This document shows positions 34,355 to 42,538 of a stretch of DNA of 64,000 bases, in pieces (position 1 is the first letter of the stretch; every line of letters begins with the position of its first letter). This DNA comes from Butyrivibrio proteoclasticus P6B7 (GTDB taxonomy: Bacteria > Bacillota > Clostridia > Lachnospirales > Lachnospiraceae): contig NZ_JHWL01000002.1 in the NCBI RefSeq assembly GCF_000622085.1, positions 124,001 through 188,000 of the forward strand, in the 5' to 3' direction. Made by a program: the position numbers and the translations under genes. The notes beneath the pieces were generated by a model, which saw only the letters and a program-made list of their open reading frames with translations, ran no database searches and was not told the origin of the DNA.

Positions 34355-34936
34355 TTATTCTTCAGTGGCGTTTTTGCCAAGCTCAAAGGCTTTCTTATTC
34401 ATGGCAAGGAACTTTTCAGGAACGTTTGCTTCCAAAGCTTCCATCCAAGCCTCCTCTGATAAGTCAAAGTAGTGTGAGAGTCTTCCAAGAAGAACGATGT
34501 TAACAGCCTTTGATGAACCTGCTTCGTTGGCAAACTTAAGGCAGTCAAGAGCGTCAACTTTAGCTCCGGACTCTTTTAACTTACTAACAAGATTCTCCGG
34601 ATATTCTGCAGCACCTGTAATAACAGGCATTGGATCGATCTGCTGAGTGTTAGTTACGATGACACCACCTTTTTTAAGGTATGGAAGCCATCTTGCAGCC
34701 TCTAACAGCTCAAAGGATACGATATAATCAGCTTCGCCCTCATCGATAACAGGAGAGTAGACCTTATCACCAAATCTTACGTAGGTTACAACGCTGCCGC
34801 CTCTCTGGCTCATGCCGTGAACCTCTGATACCTTAACGTCATACCCTTTTGTTAAAAAGAGATAGCCCAACATTTTACTTGCAAGAAGTGAGCCTTGTCC
34901 GCCAACGCCCACGATCATAATATTCTTAGTTTCCAT
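34355..34936 (-). CDS. iorB: Indolepyruvate:ferredoxin oxidoreductase, beta subunit
   Basis: A 193-residue gamma-domain-type subunit of 2-oxoacid:ferredoxin oxidoreductases. It begins NIMIVGVGGQGSLLASKML and has EVHGMSQRGGSVVTYVRFG and SFELLEAARWLPYLKKGG, typical of IorB. It pairs with IorA to interconvert aryl pyruvates and aryl acetyl-CoA with ferredoxin. TAGGAGG precedes the ATG, which lies 24 bases after the iorA stop. Confidence 0.95.
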   Translation of the reverse strand: METKNIMIVGVGGQGSLLASKMLGYLFLTKGYDVKVSEVHGMSQRGGSVVTYVRFGDKVYSPVIDEGEADYIVSFELLEAARWLPYLKKGGVIVTNTQQIDPMPVITGAAEYPENLVSKLKESGAKVDALDCLKFANEAGSSKAVNIVLLGRLSHYFDLSEEAWMEALEANVPEKFLAMNKKAFELGKNATEE

Positions 34937-34960
34937 TTGCGTTTCCTCCTAAAAGATAAA

Positions 34961-36694
34961 TTACAGTGCGCCTACAGGGCAGAGCTGACTACATACATTA
35001 CATCCAACACAAAGTGTTGCATCGATGGTTGCCTTCTTGTTTCTTACAGAAATAGCAGGGCATCCGATCTTCATGCAGCTCTTACAGCCAACGCATTTAT
35101 CCTCTTTAACTGAAATAGGAGGATTGTGTTTTACATTTTTAAGAAGAGCACAAGGGCGTCTTGAGATAATTACAGAAGGCTCGTCCTTTGCAAGCTCCTC
35201 GTTAAGTACTTCATCGCATTCCTTAAGGTTATATGGATCCACAACTCGTACATTGGTAAAGCCCATTGCCTTGCAAAGTGCCTCAAGATCGATCTTGCCG
35301 GCTGGGTCTCCCTTAATGTTAAGACCAGTTGTAGGATTCTGCTGATGACCAGTCATACCTGTAATTGAGTTATCAACGATAACGATAGTTGAATTGGACT
35401 GGTTGTAGGCAACATTGGCAAGACCTGTCATACCTGAATGCATGAAGGTTGAATCGCCAATTACTGCTACGGTCTTACTTTCTGATTCTTTGCCAAGAAC
35501 CTTGTTAAAGCCGTGAACAGCACCGATAGAAGCACCCATACAAAGAGTCATCTCAATTGCTCCAAGTGGTGGAACAGCGCCAAGGGTATAGCAGCCGATG
35601 TCTCCAAGAACGGTGCAGTTGTTCTTTTTAAGAGTGTAGAAAAGACCTCTGTGAGGACAGCCAGCACACATAACTGGTGGTCTTCCAGGAATCTGAGCAT
35701 CAATCTCATAGCTCTTTTCAACAGAATTGCCAAAGGCCTTGGAAAGGAGATTCTGTGAGAATTCATCGATCATAGGAAGCATGTCTTTTCCAGAAACAGA
35801 AAGGCCAAGCTTCTTAACATGATCTTCGATAATTGGATCAAGTTCCTCTACAACGTAGAGCTTATCTACCTTTGATGCAAAATCCTTAATTAGCTTTTCT
35901 GGAAGAGGATTAACCATTCCAAGCTTAAGAACGCTTACCTTATCGCCAAAGACCTCCTTCACATACTGATAGGATGTAGATGAGGTGATGATACCGATCT
36001 TAGTATCACCCATTTCAACTCTGTTAATTGGGCAGTTCTCTGCGTACTCAATGAGCTTTCTTATTCTTTCTTCTACGATAGGATGACGCTTTTTGGCATT
36101 CCCTGGCATCATTACGTATTTTGCAATGTCTTTTTCATAGTTCTTTTTAACTTCAATTCTGTCTGATGTAGACACGATTGACTGGGAATGAGCCACACGT
36201 GTGCACATCTTAAGAAGAACAGGAGTGTCGTACTTTTCAGACAGCTCATAGGCAAGCTTAGCAAACTCAAGAGCTTCCTGAGAATCTGATGGCTCAAGCA
36301 TAGGAACCTTGGCAGCAATTGCATGGTGACGTGAATCCTGCTCGTTCTGGGATGAGTGCATACCTGCATCATCAGCAACTACGATCACGAGACCTGCGTT
36401 AACTCCTGTATATGACATTGTGTAAAGTGGATCTGCAGCAACGTTAAGACCAACGTGCTTCTGAGCGCAAAAAGAACGGCGCCCTGCAAGACATGCACCA
36501 AAGGCAGATTCCATTGCAACCTTCTCATTTGGTGCCCATTCGCAATATATATCATCGTATTTAACTGCTTCTTCCGTTATTTCTGTGCTGGGAGTTCCAG
36601 GATAGCTGGAAACAAAGCACACCCCCGCTTCATACAGTCCCCGGGCAACAGCCTTATTACCCAGCATCAACTGCTTGTTACTTGCATTATTCAT
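34961..36694 (-). CDS. iorA: Indolepyruvate:ferredoxin oxidoreductase, alpha subunit
   Basis: A 577-residue subunit of normal length. The N-terminal pyrimidine-binding half has LMLGNKAVARGLYEAGV and YPGTPSTEI. The thiamine-diphosphate half has CAGCPHRG, VLGDIGCYTLG and GDSTFMHSGMTGL. Two C-terminal 4Fe-4S ferredoxin sites are CVGCKSCMKIGCP and CVGCNVCSQLCP; the first has CxxCxxxxxC spacing at its end. With IorB it oxidises indolepyruvate and phenylpyruvate, or runs in reverse in rumen-type anaerobes. It heads the reverse operon iorA-iorB-paaK-ACT. GGAGG precedes the ATG. Confidence 0.96.
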   Translation of the reverse strand: MNNASNKQLMLGNKAVARGLYEAGVCFVSSYPGTPSTEITEEAVKYDDIYCEWAPNEKVAMESAFGACLAGRRSFCAQKHVGLNVAADPLYTMSYTGVNAGLVIVVADDAGMHSSQNEQDSRHHAIAAKVPMLEPSDSQEALEFAKLAYELSEKYDTPVLLKMCTRVAHSQSIVSTSDRIEVKKNYEKDIAKYVMMPGNAKKRHPIVEERIRKLIEYAENCPINRVEMGDTKIGIITSSTSYQYVKEVFGDKVSVLKLGMVNPLPEKLIKDFASKVDKLYVVEELDPIIEDHVKKLGLSVSGKDMLPMIDEFSQNLLSKAFGNSVEKSYEIDAQIPGRPPVMCAGCPHRGLFYTLKKNNCTVLGDIGCYTLGAVPPLGAIEMTLCMGASIGAVHGFNKVLGKESESKTVAVIGDSTFMHSGMTGLANVAYNQSNSTIVIVDNSITGMTGHQQNPTTGLNIKGDPAGKIDLEALCKAMGFTNVRVVDPYNLKECDEVLNEELAKDEPSVIISRRPCALLKNVKHNPPISVKEDKCVGCKSCMKIGCPAISVRNKKATIDATLCVGCNVCSQLCPVGAL

Positions 36695-36830
36695 ACCTCA
36701 ACCTCCTAATTTTCGGCTATTTTAGGCTTTAAAGTGATAAAGCATAATAGATAAAAAATAAAGAGCCGAAACCCTTTTTTTAGAATAAAGGAAAAAGTGC
36801 ACAAAATCAAGGGTAAAAAGCATTTGTTGT

Positions 36831-36859
36831 TTGACCTTTATGACAAATTCCATTATACT
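36831..36859 (+). promoter_or_regulatory. Promoter of the acyl-CoA ligase gene
   Basis: TTGACC (36831-36836), a 17-base spacer and TATACT (36854-36859). The divergent iorA promoter was not identified, though TTTCGGCT (36711-36718) and AGCCGAAA (36764-36771) form an inverted repeat in the shared 200-base gap. Confidence 0.75.
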
Positions 36860-36864
36860 TTACT

Positions 36865-36876
36865 TTAACGCGTTAA
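36865..36876. promoter_or_regulatory. Perfect palindrome at the transcription start
   Basis: TTAACGCGTTAA is a perfect 12-base palindrome placed at about the predicted transcription start, between the -10 box and the ribosome-binding site. The central CG resembles LacI-family sites, but the regulator is unknown and not encoded nearby. Confidence 0.45.
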
Positions 36877-36894
36877 TGCGTATAAGGAGGGGTT

Positions 36895-38529
36895 ATGCCG
36901 ATTACAGATTTGCTTGAAAGAAATGCCAAATTGTTTGGGGACGAGGTGGCTTTAGTTGAGATCAATCCCGAGATCAAAGAAGAGCAAAGGGTTACCTGGA
37001 AGGAGTACGAGCTGATTCAGCCTACTTCCACAGCTTTTTACAGGAGACAGATCACCTGGAAGGTCTTTGATGAGAAGGCCAATCGAGTTGCCAATCTGCT
37101 TATTGAAAGGGGAGTTGGGAAGGGTCAGAAATGTGCAATTCTTCTGATGAATTGTCTTGAGTGGCTTCCAATTTACTTTGGAATTCTTAAAGCCGGAGCC
37201 GTTGCTGTTCCGCTTAATTTCCGTTTTACAGCTGAAGAAATTGATTATTGTTTAAAGGCCTCTGATTCAGATGTTCTTTTCTATGGTCCTGAGTTCATTG
37301 GACGTATCGAGGACATTGCCGAGAAGATCAAAAAAGAGATGCTTCTATACTATGTAGGAGATCAGACACCGCCTTACGCTGAGGACTATTACAGACAGTC
37401 CTCCAATAGCTCATCAAGTGCGCCTTTGGTTCTTTTGGAAGACAAGGATGATGCGGCTATTTACTTCTCATCCGGTACTACTGGATTTCCAAAGGCTATT
37501 CTCCATATTCATACTGCTCTTATGCAGTCTGCCAAGATGGAGGCTATCCACCATGAGACCACTAGAAATGACACATTCCTTTGTATTCCGCCTCTGTATC
37601 ACACAGGAGCTAAGATGCACTGGTTTGGTTCTTTGTATACCGGAAGCAGAGCAGTTCTTTTAAAAGGAAATTCTCCTGAGGCAATATTTAGAGCTGTATC
37701 TGATGAGAATTGTACTATAGTATGGCTCCTGGTACCTTGGGCTCAGGATATTCTCTCAGCCCTTGATACAGGAAGACTTAAACTGGAGGACTATCATTTA
37801 AGTCAGTGGAGACTCATGCATATTGGAGCTCAGCCTGTTCCACCAAGCCTTATTAAGAGATGGCTCCATTACTTCCCAGAGCATAAGTACGATACTAACT
37901 ATGGCCTGTCCGAGTCTACAGGTCCTGGCTGCGTACATCTTGGCCTTGACCATGTTGATAAGGTAGGTGCCATCGGTGTTCCAGGCTATGGCTGGAAAGT
38001 TAAGATCGTTGATGAGGAAGGAAATATCGTTAATAAGGGTGATATCGGAGAGCTTTGTGTTAAGGGTCCTGGCGTTATGGTCTGCTATTACAAGAATAAA
38101 GAGGCTACTGATGAGATCCTTAAGGATGGCTGGCTCTTTACAGGAGATATGGCCAAGGAGGATGAGGACGGCTTCATATTCCTGGTAGACCGTAAGAAGG
38201 ATGTAATTATTTCCGGAGGTGAGAACCTTTATCCAGTTCAGATCGAGAGCTTCCTTGTTAAGCATGAAAAGATCCATGATGCTGCGGTAATTGGTCTTGC
38301 AGATCCTCGTCTTGGCGAAATCGCTGCTGCCATTATCCAGGTGGAAGAGGGTCAGACCATGACAGAGGAAGAGGTAGAGCACTTCTGCGTGGACCTTCCA
38401 AGATATAAGAGACCTCGCAAGATTATATTTGCTGATGTTATCAGAAACGCCACCGGTAAGATCGATAAGCCTAAGCTTCGTGAGATCTACTGTGGTGAGC
38501 ACCTTGTAGAAAGACAGAATATGGGCTAA
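36895..38529 (+). CDS. AMP-dependent acyl-CoA synthetase / ligase (ANL family)
   Basis: A 544-residue adenylating enzyme. The P-loop equivalent is IYFSSGTTGFPKAILH, the acyl pocket region is YGLSESTGPGCVH, the hinge is GWLFTGDMAKEDEDGFIFLVDRKKD (split here by family motif), and the C-terminal catalytic lysine is in NATGKIDKPKL. It converts an organic acid, possibly fatty or aryl, to its CoA thioester. The region after residue 35 (EYELIQPTSTAFYRRQITWKVF) is an insertion I cannot explain, since the usual family core continues directly with TW..., and a duplicated TWKEYE / TWKVFDE sits around it. GGAGG precedes the ATG. Confidence 0.87.
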   Translation: MPITDLLERNAKLFGDEVALVEINPEIKEEQRVTWKEYELIQPTSTAFYRRQITWKVFDEKANRVANLLIERGVGKGQKCAILLMNCLEWLPIYFGILKAGAVAVPLNFRFTAEEIDYCLKASDSDVLFYGPEFIGRIEDIAEKIKKEMLLYYVGDQTPPYAEDYYRQSSNSSSSAPLVLLEDKDDAAIYFSSGTTGFPKAILHIHTALMQSAKMEAIHHETTRNDTFLCIPPLYHTGAKMHWFGSLYTGSRAVLLKGNSPEAIFRAVSDENCTIVWLLVPWAQDILSALDTGRLKLEDYHLSQWRLMHIGAQPVPPSLIKRWLHYFPEHKYDTNYGLSESTGPGCVHLGLDHVDKVGAIGVPGYGWKVKIVDEEGNIVNKGDIGELCVKGPGVMVCYYKNKEATDEILKDGWLFTGDMAKEDEDGFIFLVDRKKDVIISGGENLYPVQIESFLVKHEKIHDAAVIGLADPRLGEIAAAIIQVEEGQTMTEEEVEHFCVDLPRYKRPRKIIFADVIRNATGKIDKPKLREIYCGEHLVERQNMG

Positions 38530-38534
38530 ATAAT

Positions 38535-38580
38535 AACCACTTAGAAGATTACTGGTTGTCAGTACTTCTAAGTGGTTTTT
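38535..38580 (+). terminator. Terminator after the acyl-CoA ligase gene
   Basis: AACCACTTAGAAG (38535-38547) pairs perfectly with CTTCTAAGTGGTT (38565-38577), followed by TTT. The A-rich left flank could also serve the convergent dut gene. Confidence 0.88.
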
Positions 38581-38598
38581 AGTTCTTTTAACAGATGA

Positions 38599-39036
38599 TC
38601 ACTGCTTACCTGTGGAGCCGAAGCCTCCGCGGTCAGCACCCTCTAAGTGTTCACATACTTCGAAGTTGATGTGTGGCTGGTTCTCCATGATACGGAACTG
38701 GCAGATACGGTCGTTAAAAGAAATATGAGTATCGCGCATTGCAAGAACAGGCATAAGCCACTGATCATTGTCTCCGCAGTAGGAGTGGTCGATGACACCC
38801 ATGTGGTTGACCTGGATGATTCCGAAGTTCTTAAAGGTAGAGCTTCTTGGAACCAGGTGAGCTTCGTAGCCTTCAGGAATCTCCATGGCTACGCCTAGAG
38901 GAATAAGGTGGAATTCGCCCTGCTTAAGGTCGATGTCCTCTGCACTTCTTAAATCTATCCAATCGGATTTACCGTCGATGTATTCAAGCTTTTGGATCTG
39001 GTCGTTAAAGTATTTGATCTTTATGGTTTTCTCCAT
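38599..39036 (-). CDS. dut: dUTP diphosphatase
   Basis: A 145-residue trimeric-type dUTPase. The five motifs appear in order: an early [33 protein letters not shown] (nucleotide-binding Ser), [14 protein letters not shown] (catalytic Asp), RICQFRI and the C-terminal RGGFGSTG arm. It hydrolyses dUTP to dUMP, keeping uracil out of DNA. AGGAAA precedes the ATG. It lies convergent to the acyl-CoA ligase and divergent from the ABC transporter, with a structured repeat in the intergenic gap. Confidence 0.94.
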   Translation of the reverse strand: MEKTIKIKYFNDQIQKLEYIDGKSDWIDLRSAEDIDLKQGEFHLIPLGVAMEIPEGYEAHLVPRSSTFKNFGIIQVNHMGVIDHSYCGDNDQWLMPVLAMRDTHISFNDRICQFRIMENQPHINFEVCEHLEGADRGGFGSTGKQ

Positions 39037-39097
39037 TTTTTCCTCCCGAAATCTTATTTCATACTTTTAACATTATAAGACATAAGTGGCTGTTGGT

Positions 39098-39281
39098 AAA
39101 TTATATGATGATACGAATTGCTCCGTTTCTTCGAAACTCTCGCAATTCTACGAACATTCGGAATCCGCTAATTTACTATGTAAATTGCTACTTCCTCATG
39201 TTCGGCGGGTCTCAAAGTCATGATTCGAACCATGCAAGCATGATCGCATTATGACCTTTCGACCCTATAATCATAAAATTT
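39098..39281. repeat. Multi-hairpin intergenic element with terminal inverted repeats (MITE-like?)
   Basis: This nearly fills the 319-base gap between dut and the ABC gene. The ends AAATTATATGATGATA (39098-39113) and TATAATCATAAAATTT (39266-39281) are inverted repeats with 14 of 16 matching. Inside are three hairpins: GAATTGC...GCAATTC (39115-39148, inner GTTTC/GAAAC); CGAACAT...ATGTTCG (39151-39204, inner GGAA/TTCC and AATTTAC/GTAAATT); and GGGTC...GACCC (39207-39265, inner AAAGTCAT/ATGACCTTT). No coding frame fits. No target duplication is apparent. Confidence 0.75.
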
Positions 39282-39283
39282 TA

Positions 39284-39311
39284 TGTTCAATTAAGTTTTT
39301 AATGCTATAAT
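39284..39311 (+). promoter_or_regulatory. Promoter of the Gld-like ABC operon
   Basis: TGCTATAAT (39303-39311) is an extended -10 with consensus TATAAT. A weak TGTTCA (39284-39289) sits 16 bases upstream as -35. It begins just after the multi-hairpin element. Confidence 0.65.
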
Positions 39312-39355
39312 TAGAACGTTGTTTTTTAAAGAATTATTTTTGGAGGAAGAAGGTT

Positions 39356-40360
39356 TTGATTAAGGTTGATGGTATTTCAAAAACATACGGCTCAAATAAA
39401 GCAGTAGAAAACCTTTCATTTGAACTGGAAAAAGGTAAGATTTACGGCTTCCTTGGACCTAACGGCGCCGGCAAGTCTACTACTATGAATATTATGACAG
39501 GTTATCTTGCACCAACAGAGGGTAAGGTAATTATCGAGGATCACGATATTGTACTTGAGCCTGAAGAGGCTAAGAAGCATCTCGGATATCTTCCAGAGCT
39601 GCCACCTCTTTATCAGGATATGACTGTAGAGGAGTATCTTAGATTCGTAGCTGAGCTTAAAAGAGTTCCTAAGAAAGAAAGAAGAGATCAGCTTGCAAAG
39701 GTTATGAAGATGACAGAGATCGGGGAAGTCTCTGAGAAGCTCATCAGAAACCTTTCAAAGGGATACAAGCAGAGAGTTGGTCTTGCACAGGCTATTCTTG
39801 GTTTCCCAGAGCTCATTATTCTTGATGAGCCAACAGTTGGCCTTGATCCAGAGCAGACTATTGAATTCAGAGAGATGGTTAAGGGTCTTAAAGAGGACCA
39901 CATTGTTCTTATCAGCTCCCACATGCTTTATGAGATCCAGGAGCTTTGCGATGTTATCATGATCATCAGTCATGGTAAGCTCATCGAGAATGGTACTAAG
40001 GAAGAGCTTATTGCTAAGTACGACAACAAGACTCTTGAGGAGATCTTCATTGAGGCAACTCACCACGAGGCGGAGATTCTTGAGGCTGAGAAGAAAGAGG
40101 CAGAGCGTAAGGCTGCTGAGAAGAAAGCCAAGGAAGAAGACGATGAGGACGAGGGTGAGGAGTCTGAGGAAAAAGAGCCTGAGATCGAATTCGAGATGAC
40201 TGAAGAAGAATACAAGGCTATTTTTGGTGAAGACGCCGTTGAAGATGATGAAGATTCTGATGAAGAATCTGAAGAAGAGGATTCTGATAAAGAAGAATCT
40301 GAAGATAAAAAGGAATCTGAAAAGAAAAAAGATAAGGATTCCAAGGAGGAGGAGAAATGA
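39356..40360 (+). CDS. ABC transporter ATP-binding protein, GldA-like, with charged tail
   Basis: A 334-residue ATPase. The ABC core (residues 1 to about 230) has Walker A GPNGAGKST, a signature-like NLSKGYKQRVGLAQA, Walker B LIILDEPTVGLDP and SSHMLYEIQEL. After EEIFIEATHH come about 95 residues made almost entirely of Glu, Asp, Lys and Ser, a tail not found on the core ABC fold. The start is TTG with GGAGGAAG before it. It overlaps the permease gene by 4 bases. The partner genes identify it as part of a gliding-type GldA/GldF/GldG transporter of unknown substrate. Confidence 0.88.
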   Translation: MIKVDGISKTYGSNKAVENLSFELEKGKIYGFLGPNGAGKSTTMNIMTGYLAPTEGKVIIEDHDIVLEPEEAKKHLGYLPELPPLYQDMTVEEYLRFVAELKRVPKKERRDQLAKVMKMTEIGEVSEKLIRNLSKGYKQRVGLAQAILGFPELIILDEPTVGLDPEQTIEFREMVKGLKEDHIVLISSHMLYEIQELCDVIMIISHGKLIENGTKEELIAKYDNKTLEEIFIEATHHEAEILEAEKKEAERKAAEKKAKEEDDEDEGEESEEKEPEIEFEMTEEEYKAIFGEDAVEDDEDSDEESEEEDSDKEESEDKKESEKKKDKDSKEEEK

Positions 40361-42531
40361 TAGCAATATTTAAAAGAGAATTTAAAGGATACATGAATAC
40401 TGTCATTGGTCCTTTATTCATTTCTGCAGTGCTCCTTGTTTTTACTCTTTTCTTTATTGGAGCAACACTCCTTTCTGGAACAGGTAACCTTTATCAGGCT
40501 TTGTTTATCACTGCATATTTAGGTTTTATTATTCTTATGCCTATACTTGGTATGAGAAGCTTTTCAGATGATAGAAGACATAAGACAGATCAGCTTATTA
40601 TGACAGCACCTGTTTCAATTTTTGAAATAGTATTTGGTAAATTCCTTTCTCTTGTAGCTATATTTGCAATTCCAACTGCTGTTATCTGTATCCTTCCTTT
40701 AGCTCTTACACCATTTGGTAATATTCCATATGCCTGGAACTATACATGTATTCTTGGCTTTTTCCTTTATGGTGTTATGGCTATTGCTATTTCAATGTTC
40801 TTTTCATCATTAACAGAGAACATGATCGTATCAGTAGTTCTTTCTGCAGTTGCAATGATTTTTGGAACATTCTCATACTATATTTATGAGAGTATTTCCA
40901 ATACAAAAGTTAGCTATGCAATTAAGTCTGTTATCGGTTTTTCTGATTATCTTATGGATATGATGAAGGGCTGGCTTACAATTGGTAGTGTTATTTACTT
41001 TGTTTCAGTGACAGCTCTTTTCCTTTTCCTTTGCGGACAGGTAATTCAGAAGAGAAGATTTACAGTTTCTAAGAATACTCTTTCTCTTTCAACATACAGC
41101 ACACTTACAACAGTTATTGTAATTGCAATCGTTGTAGCAATTAACTTTATATATGCTAAGCTTCCTGAGAGAATTATTCCTGATAGCGTAAGAGCAATCG
41201 ATGTAACTCCTGGCAATTACTATACTTATAAGCTTTCTAAGGAATCAAAGGATGTAGTTAGCAAGATTACTGATGATATCACAATCTATTATCTTGCCAG
41301 AGAAGTTGAAAATGATTCAATTACAACTAAAGATAAGAACCTTGAGTCATTATTGAAAGAATATGTTAAGGCTAATAGTAAGATCCAGATCAAATATGTA
41401 GATCCTATTGTTAATACCAAGTTTTATAAGAACTATTCCGACACATCTCTTGATGATGGTAGTGTTATCGTAGTAGATGAAACTAATGGAAGAAGCAAAG
41501 CAATCAATGAGAGCGAGTTACATACATATACTTACGATTATTATTCAGGTGAAAAGATAGAAACTGGTATCAATTATGAAAACCAGCTTACATCAGCTTT
41601 TCAGTATGTAACACTTACTGAGGATCAGCTCCTTCAGTGTTACACACTTACAGGTCATGATGAGGCTCCATTCGAGACAAACTGCACTGATCTTTTTGGC
41701 GAATTCAACATGAACGTTAAGGATCTGTCCTTATTGAATTCTGGAAGTGTACCTGAGGATTGTAACGTTCTCTTTATCTGCGGACCTCAGACAGACCTTA
41801 CAGAGGCTGAGGCAAACGCAATTATTGACTACATCACTAAGGGCGGTAACCTCTTTATCACTTATGAGTTCTGGTCATTTGATCAGAGTCTTCCAAACCT
41901 TGAAAAGGTTATGGCTTACTACGGTGTATCTGTTGATGACGGTGTTATCATCGAGACTAAGGCAGACAGACAGTTTGCTCTTGCTCAGATCAACACATAC
42001 TTCCTTGCAACTCTTGGCGACAGCTCAGTAACAGATGGCGTTAAGTCAGTTGGACAGCAGGAGATTATTGCTTATAACGCAGCTCCACTTAGCTACGGCT
42101 CAGAGGATGGTTCTGTATCATACAGCCCAATTCTTACAACAAGTGAAGAGGCTTATGTGGCAACAGACGATGCTGGAACATACCAGAAGCCTGCTGGAGC
42201 AACTACAGGAACATCAACCTTTGGTCTTCTTTGTGCTAAGCAGGGTACAGACAAGGTATCATATGCAGCTATCTATTCTGCTGGTTATATCTTCTATAAC
42301 TACTGGGATGAAAACTACACACTTGGTACACATGAAAAGCTTTTTGCAAACACACTTAATCAGCTTGCTGACTTTAACACTGATTATGTATATATTCCAG
42401 GTAAGTCTCTTGATACAAGCATCATGATCTCAGCACTTAATATCAAGATGTTCAAGATTCTTCTTTTCTCTGCTTGCGCAATTATCTTTATTGCAGGCCT
42501 GGCAGTATATATCGTAAGAAGGAGAGTATAA
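40357..42531 (+). CDS. GldF-GldG fusion: ABC permease plus auxiliary domain
   Basis: A 724-residue protein. The first 240 residues form an ABC-2 type permease with about six helices and the GldF-like opening MIAIFKREFKGYMNTVIGP and GMRSFSDDRRHKTDQLIM. A further helix (about 247-268) leads to a large extracytoplasmic domain like GldG (ABC_transp_aux), with VLFICGPQTDLTEAEANAIIDY. It ends with one helix and a short basic tail, YIVRRRV. Fusion of the two functions is common in Firmicutes. The role is unknown; export or surface assembly is only suggested by homology. Translationally coupled with the ATPase (ATGA). Confidence 0.87.
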   Translation: MIAIFKREFKGYMNTVIGPLFISAVLLVFTLFFIGATLLSGTGNLYQALFITAYLGFIILMPILGMRSFSDDRRHKTDQLIMTAPVSIFEIVFGKFLSLVAIFAIPTAVICILPLALTPFGNIPYAWNYTCILGFFLYGVMAIAISMFFSSLTENMIVSVVLSAVAMIFGTFSYYIYESISNTKVSYAIKSVIGFSDYLMDMMKGWLTIGSVIYFVSVTALFLFLCGQVIQKRRFTVSKNTLSLSTYSTLTTVIVIAIVVAINFIYAKLPERIIPDSVRAIDVTPGNYYTYKLSKESKDVVSKITDDITIYYLAREVENDSITTKDKNLESLLKEYVKANSKIQIKYVDPIVNTKFYKNYSDTSLDDGSVIVVDETNGRSKAINESELHTYTYDYYSGEKIETGINYENQLTSAFQYVTLTEDQLLQCYTLTGHDEAPFETNCTDLFGEFNMNVKDLSLLNSGSVPEDCNVLFICGPQTDLTEAEANAIIDYITKGGNLFITYEFWSFDQSLPNLEKVMAYYGVSVDDGVIIETKADRQFALAQINTYFLATLGDSSVTDGVKSVGQQEIIAYNAAPLSYGSEDGSVSYSPILTTSEEAYVATDDAGTYQKPAGATTGTSTFGLLCAKQGTDKVSYAAIYSAGYIFYNYWDENYTLGTHEKLFANTLNQLADFNTDYVYIPGKSLDTSIMISALNIKMFKILLFSACAIIFIAGLAVYIVRRRV

Positions 42532-42538
42532 CTTAGTA

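Noticed and set aside
39207..39265. tRNA-like T-loop: the reverse strand reads GGTTCGAATC in the third hairpin
   Set aside because: The flanking five bases do not form a T-stem, no anticodon arm or acceptor pairing is present, and the sequence folds better as part of the palindromic element.
39755..40366. Long reverse open frame opposite the ABC ATPase tail
   Set aside because: It is the antisense of GAA/GAG/AAG-rich codons, giving a Leu/Phe/Ile/Ser-rich artefact without a ribosome-binding site.
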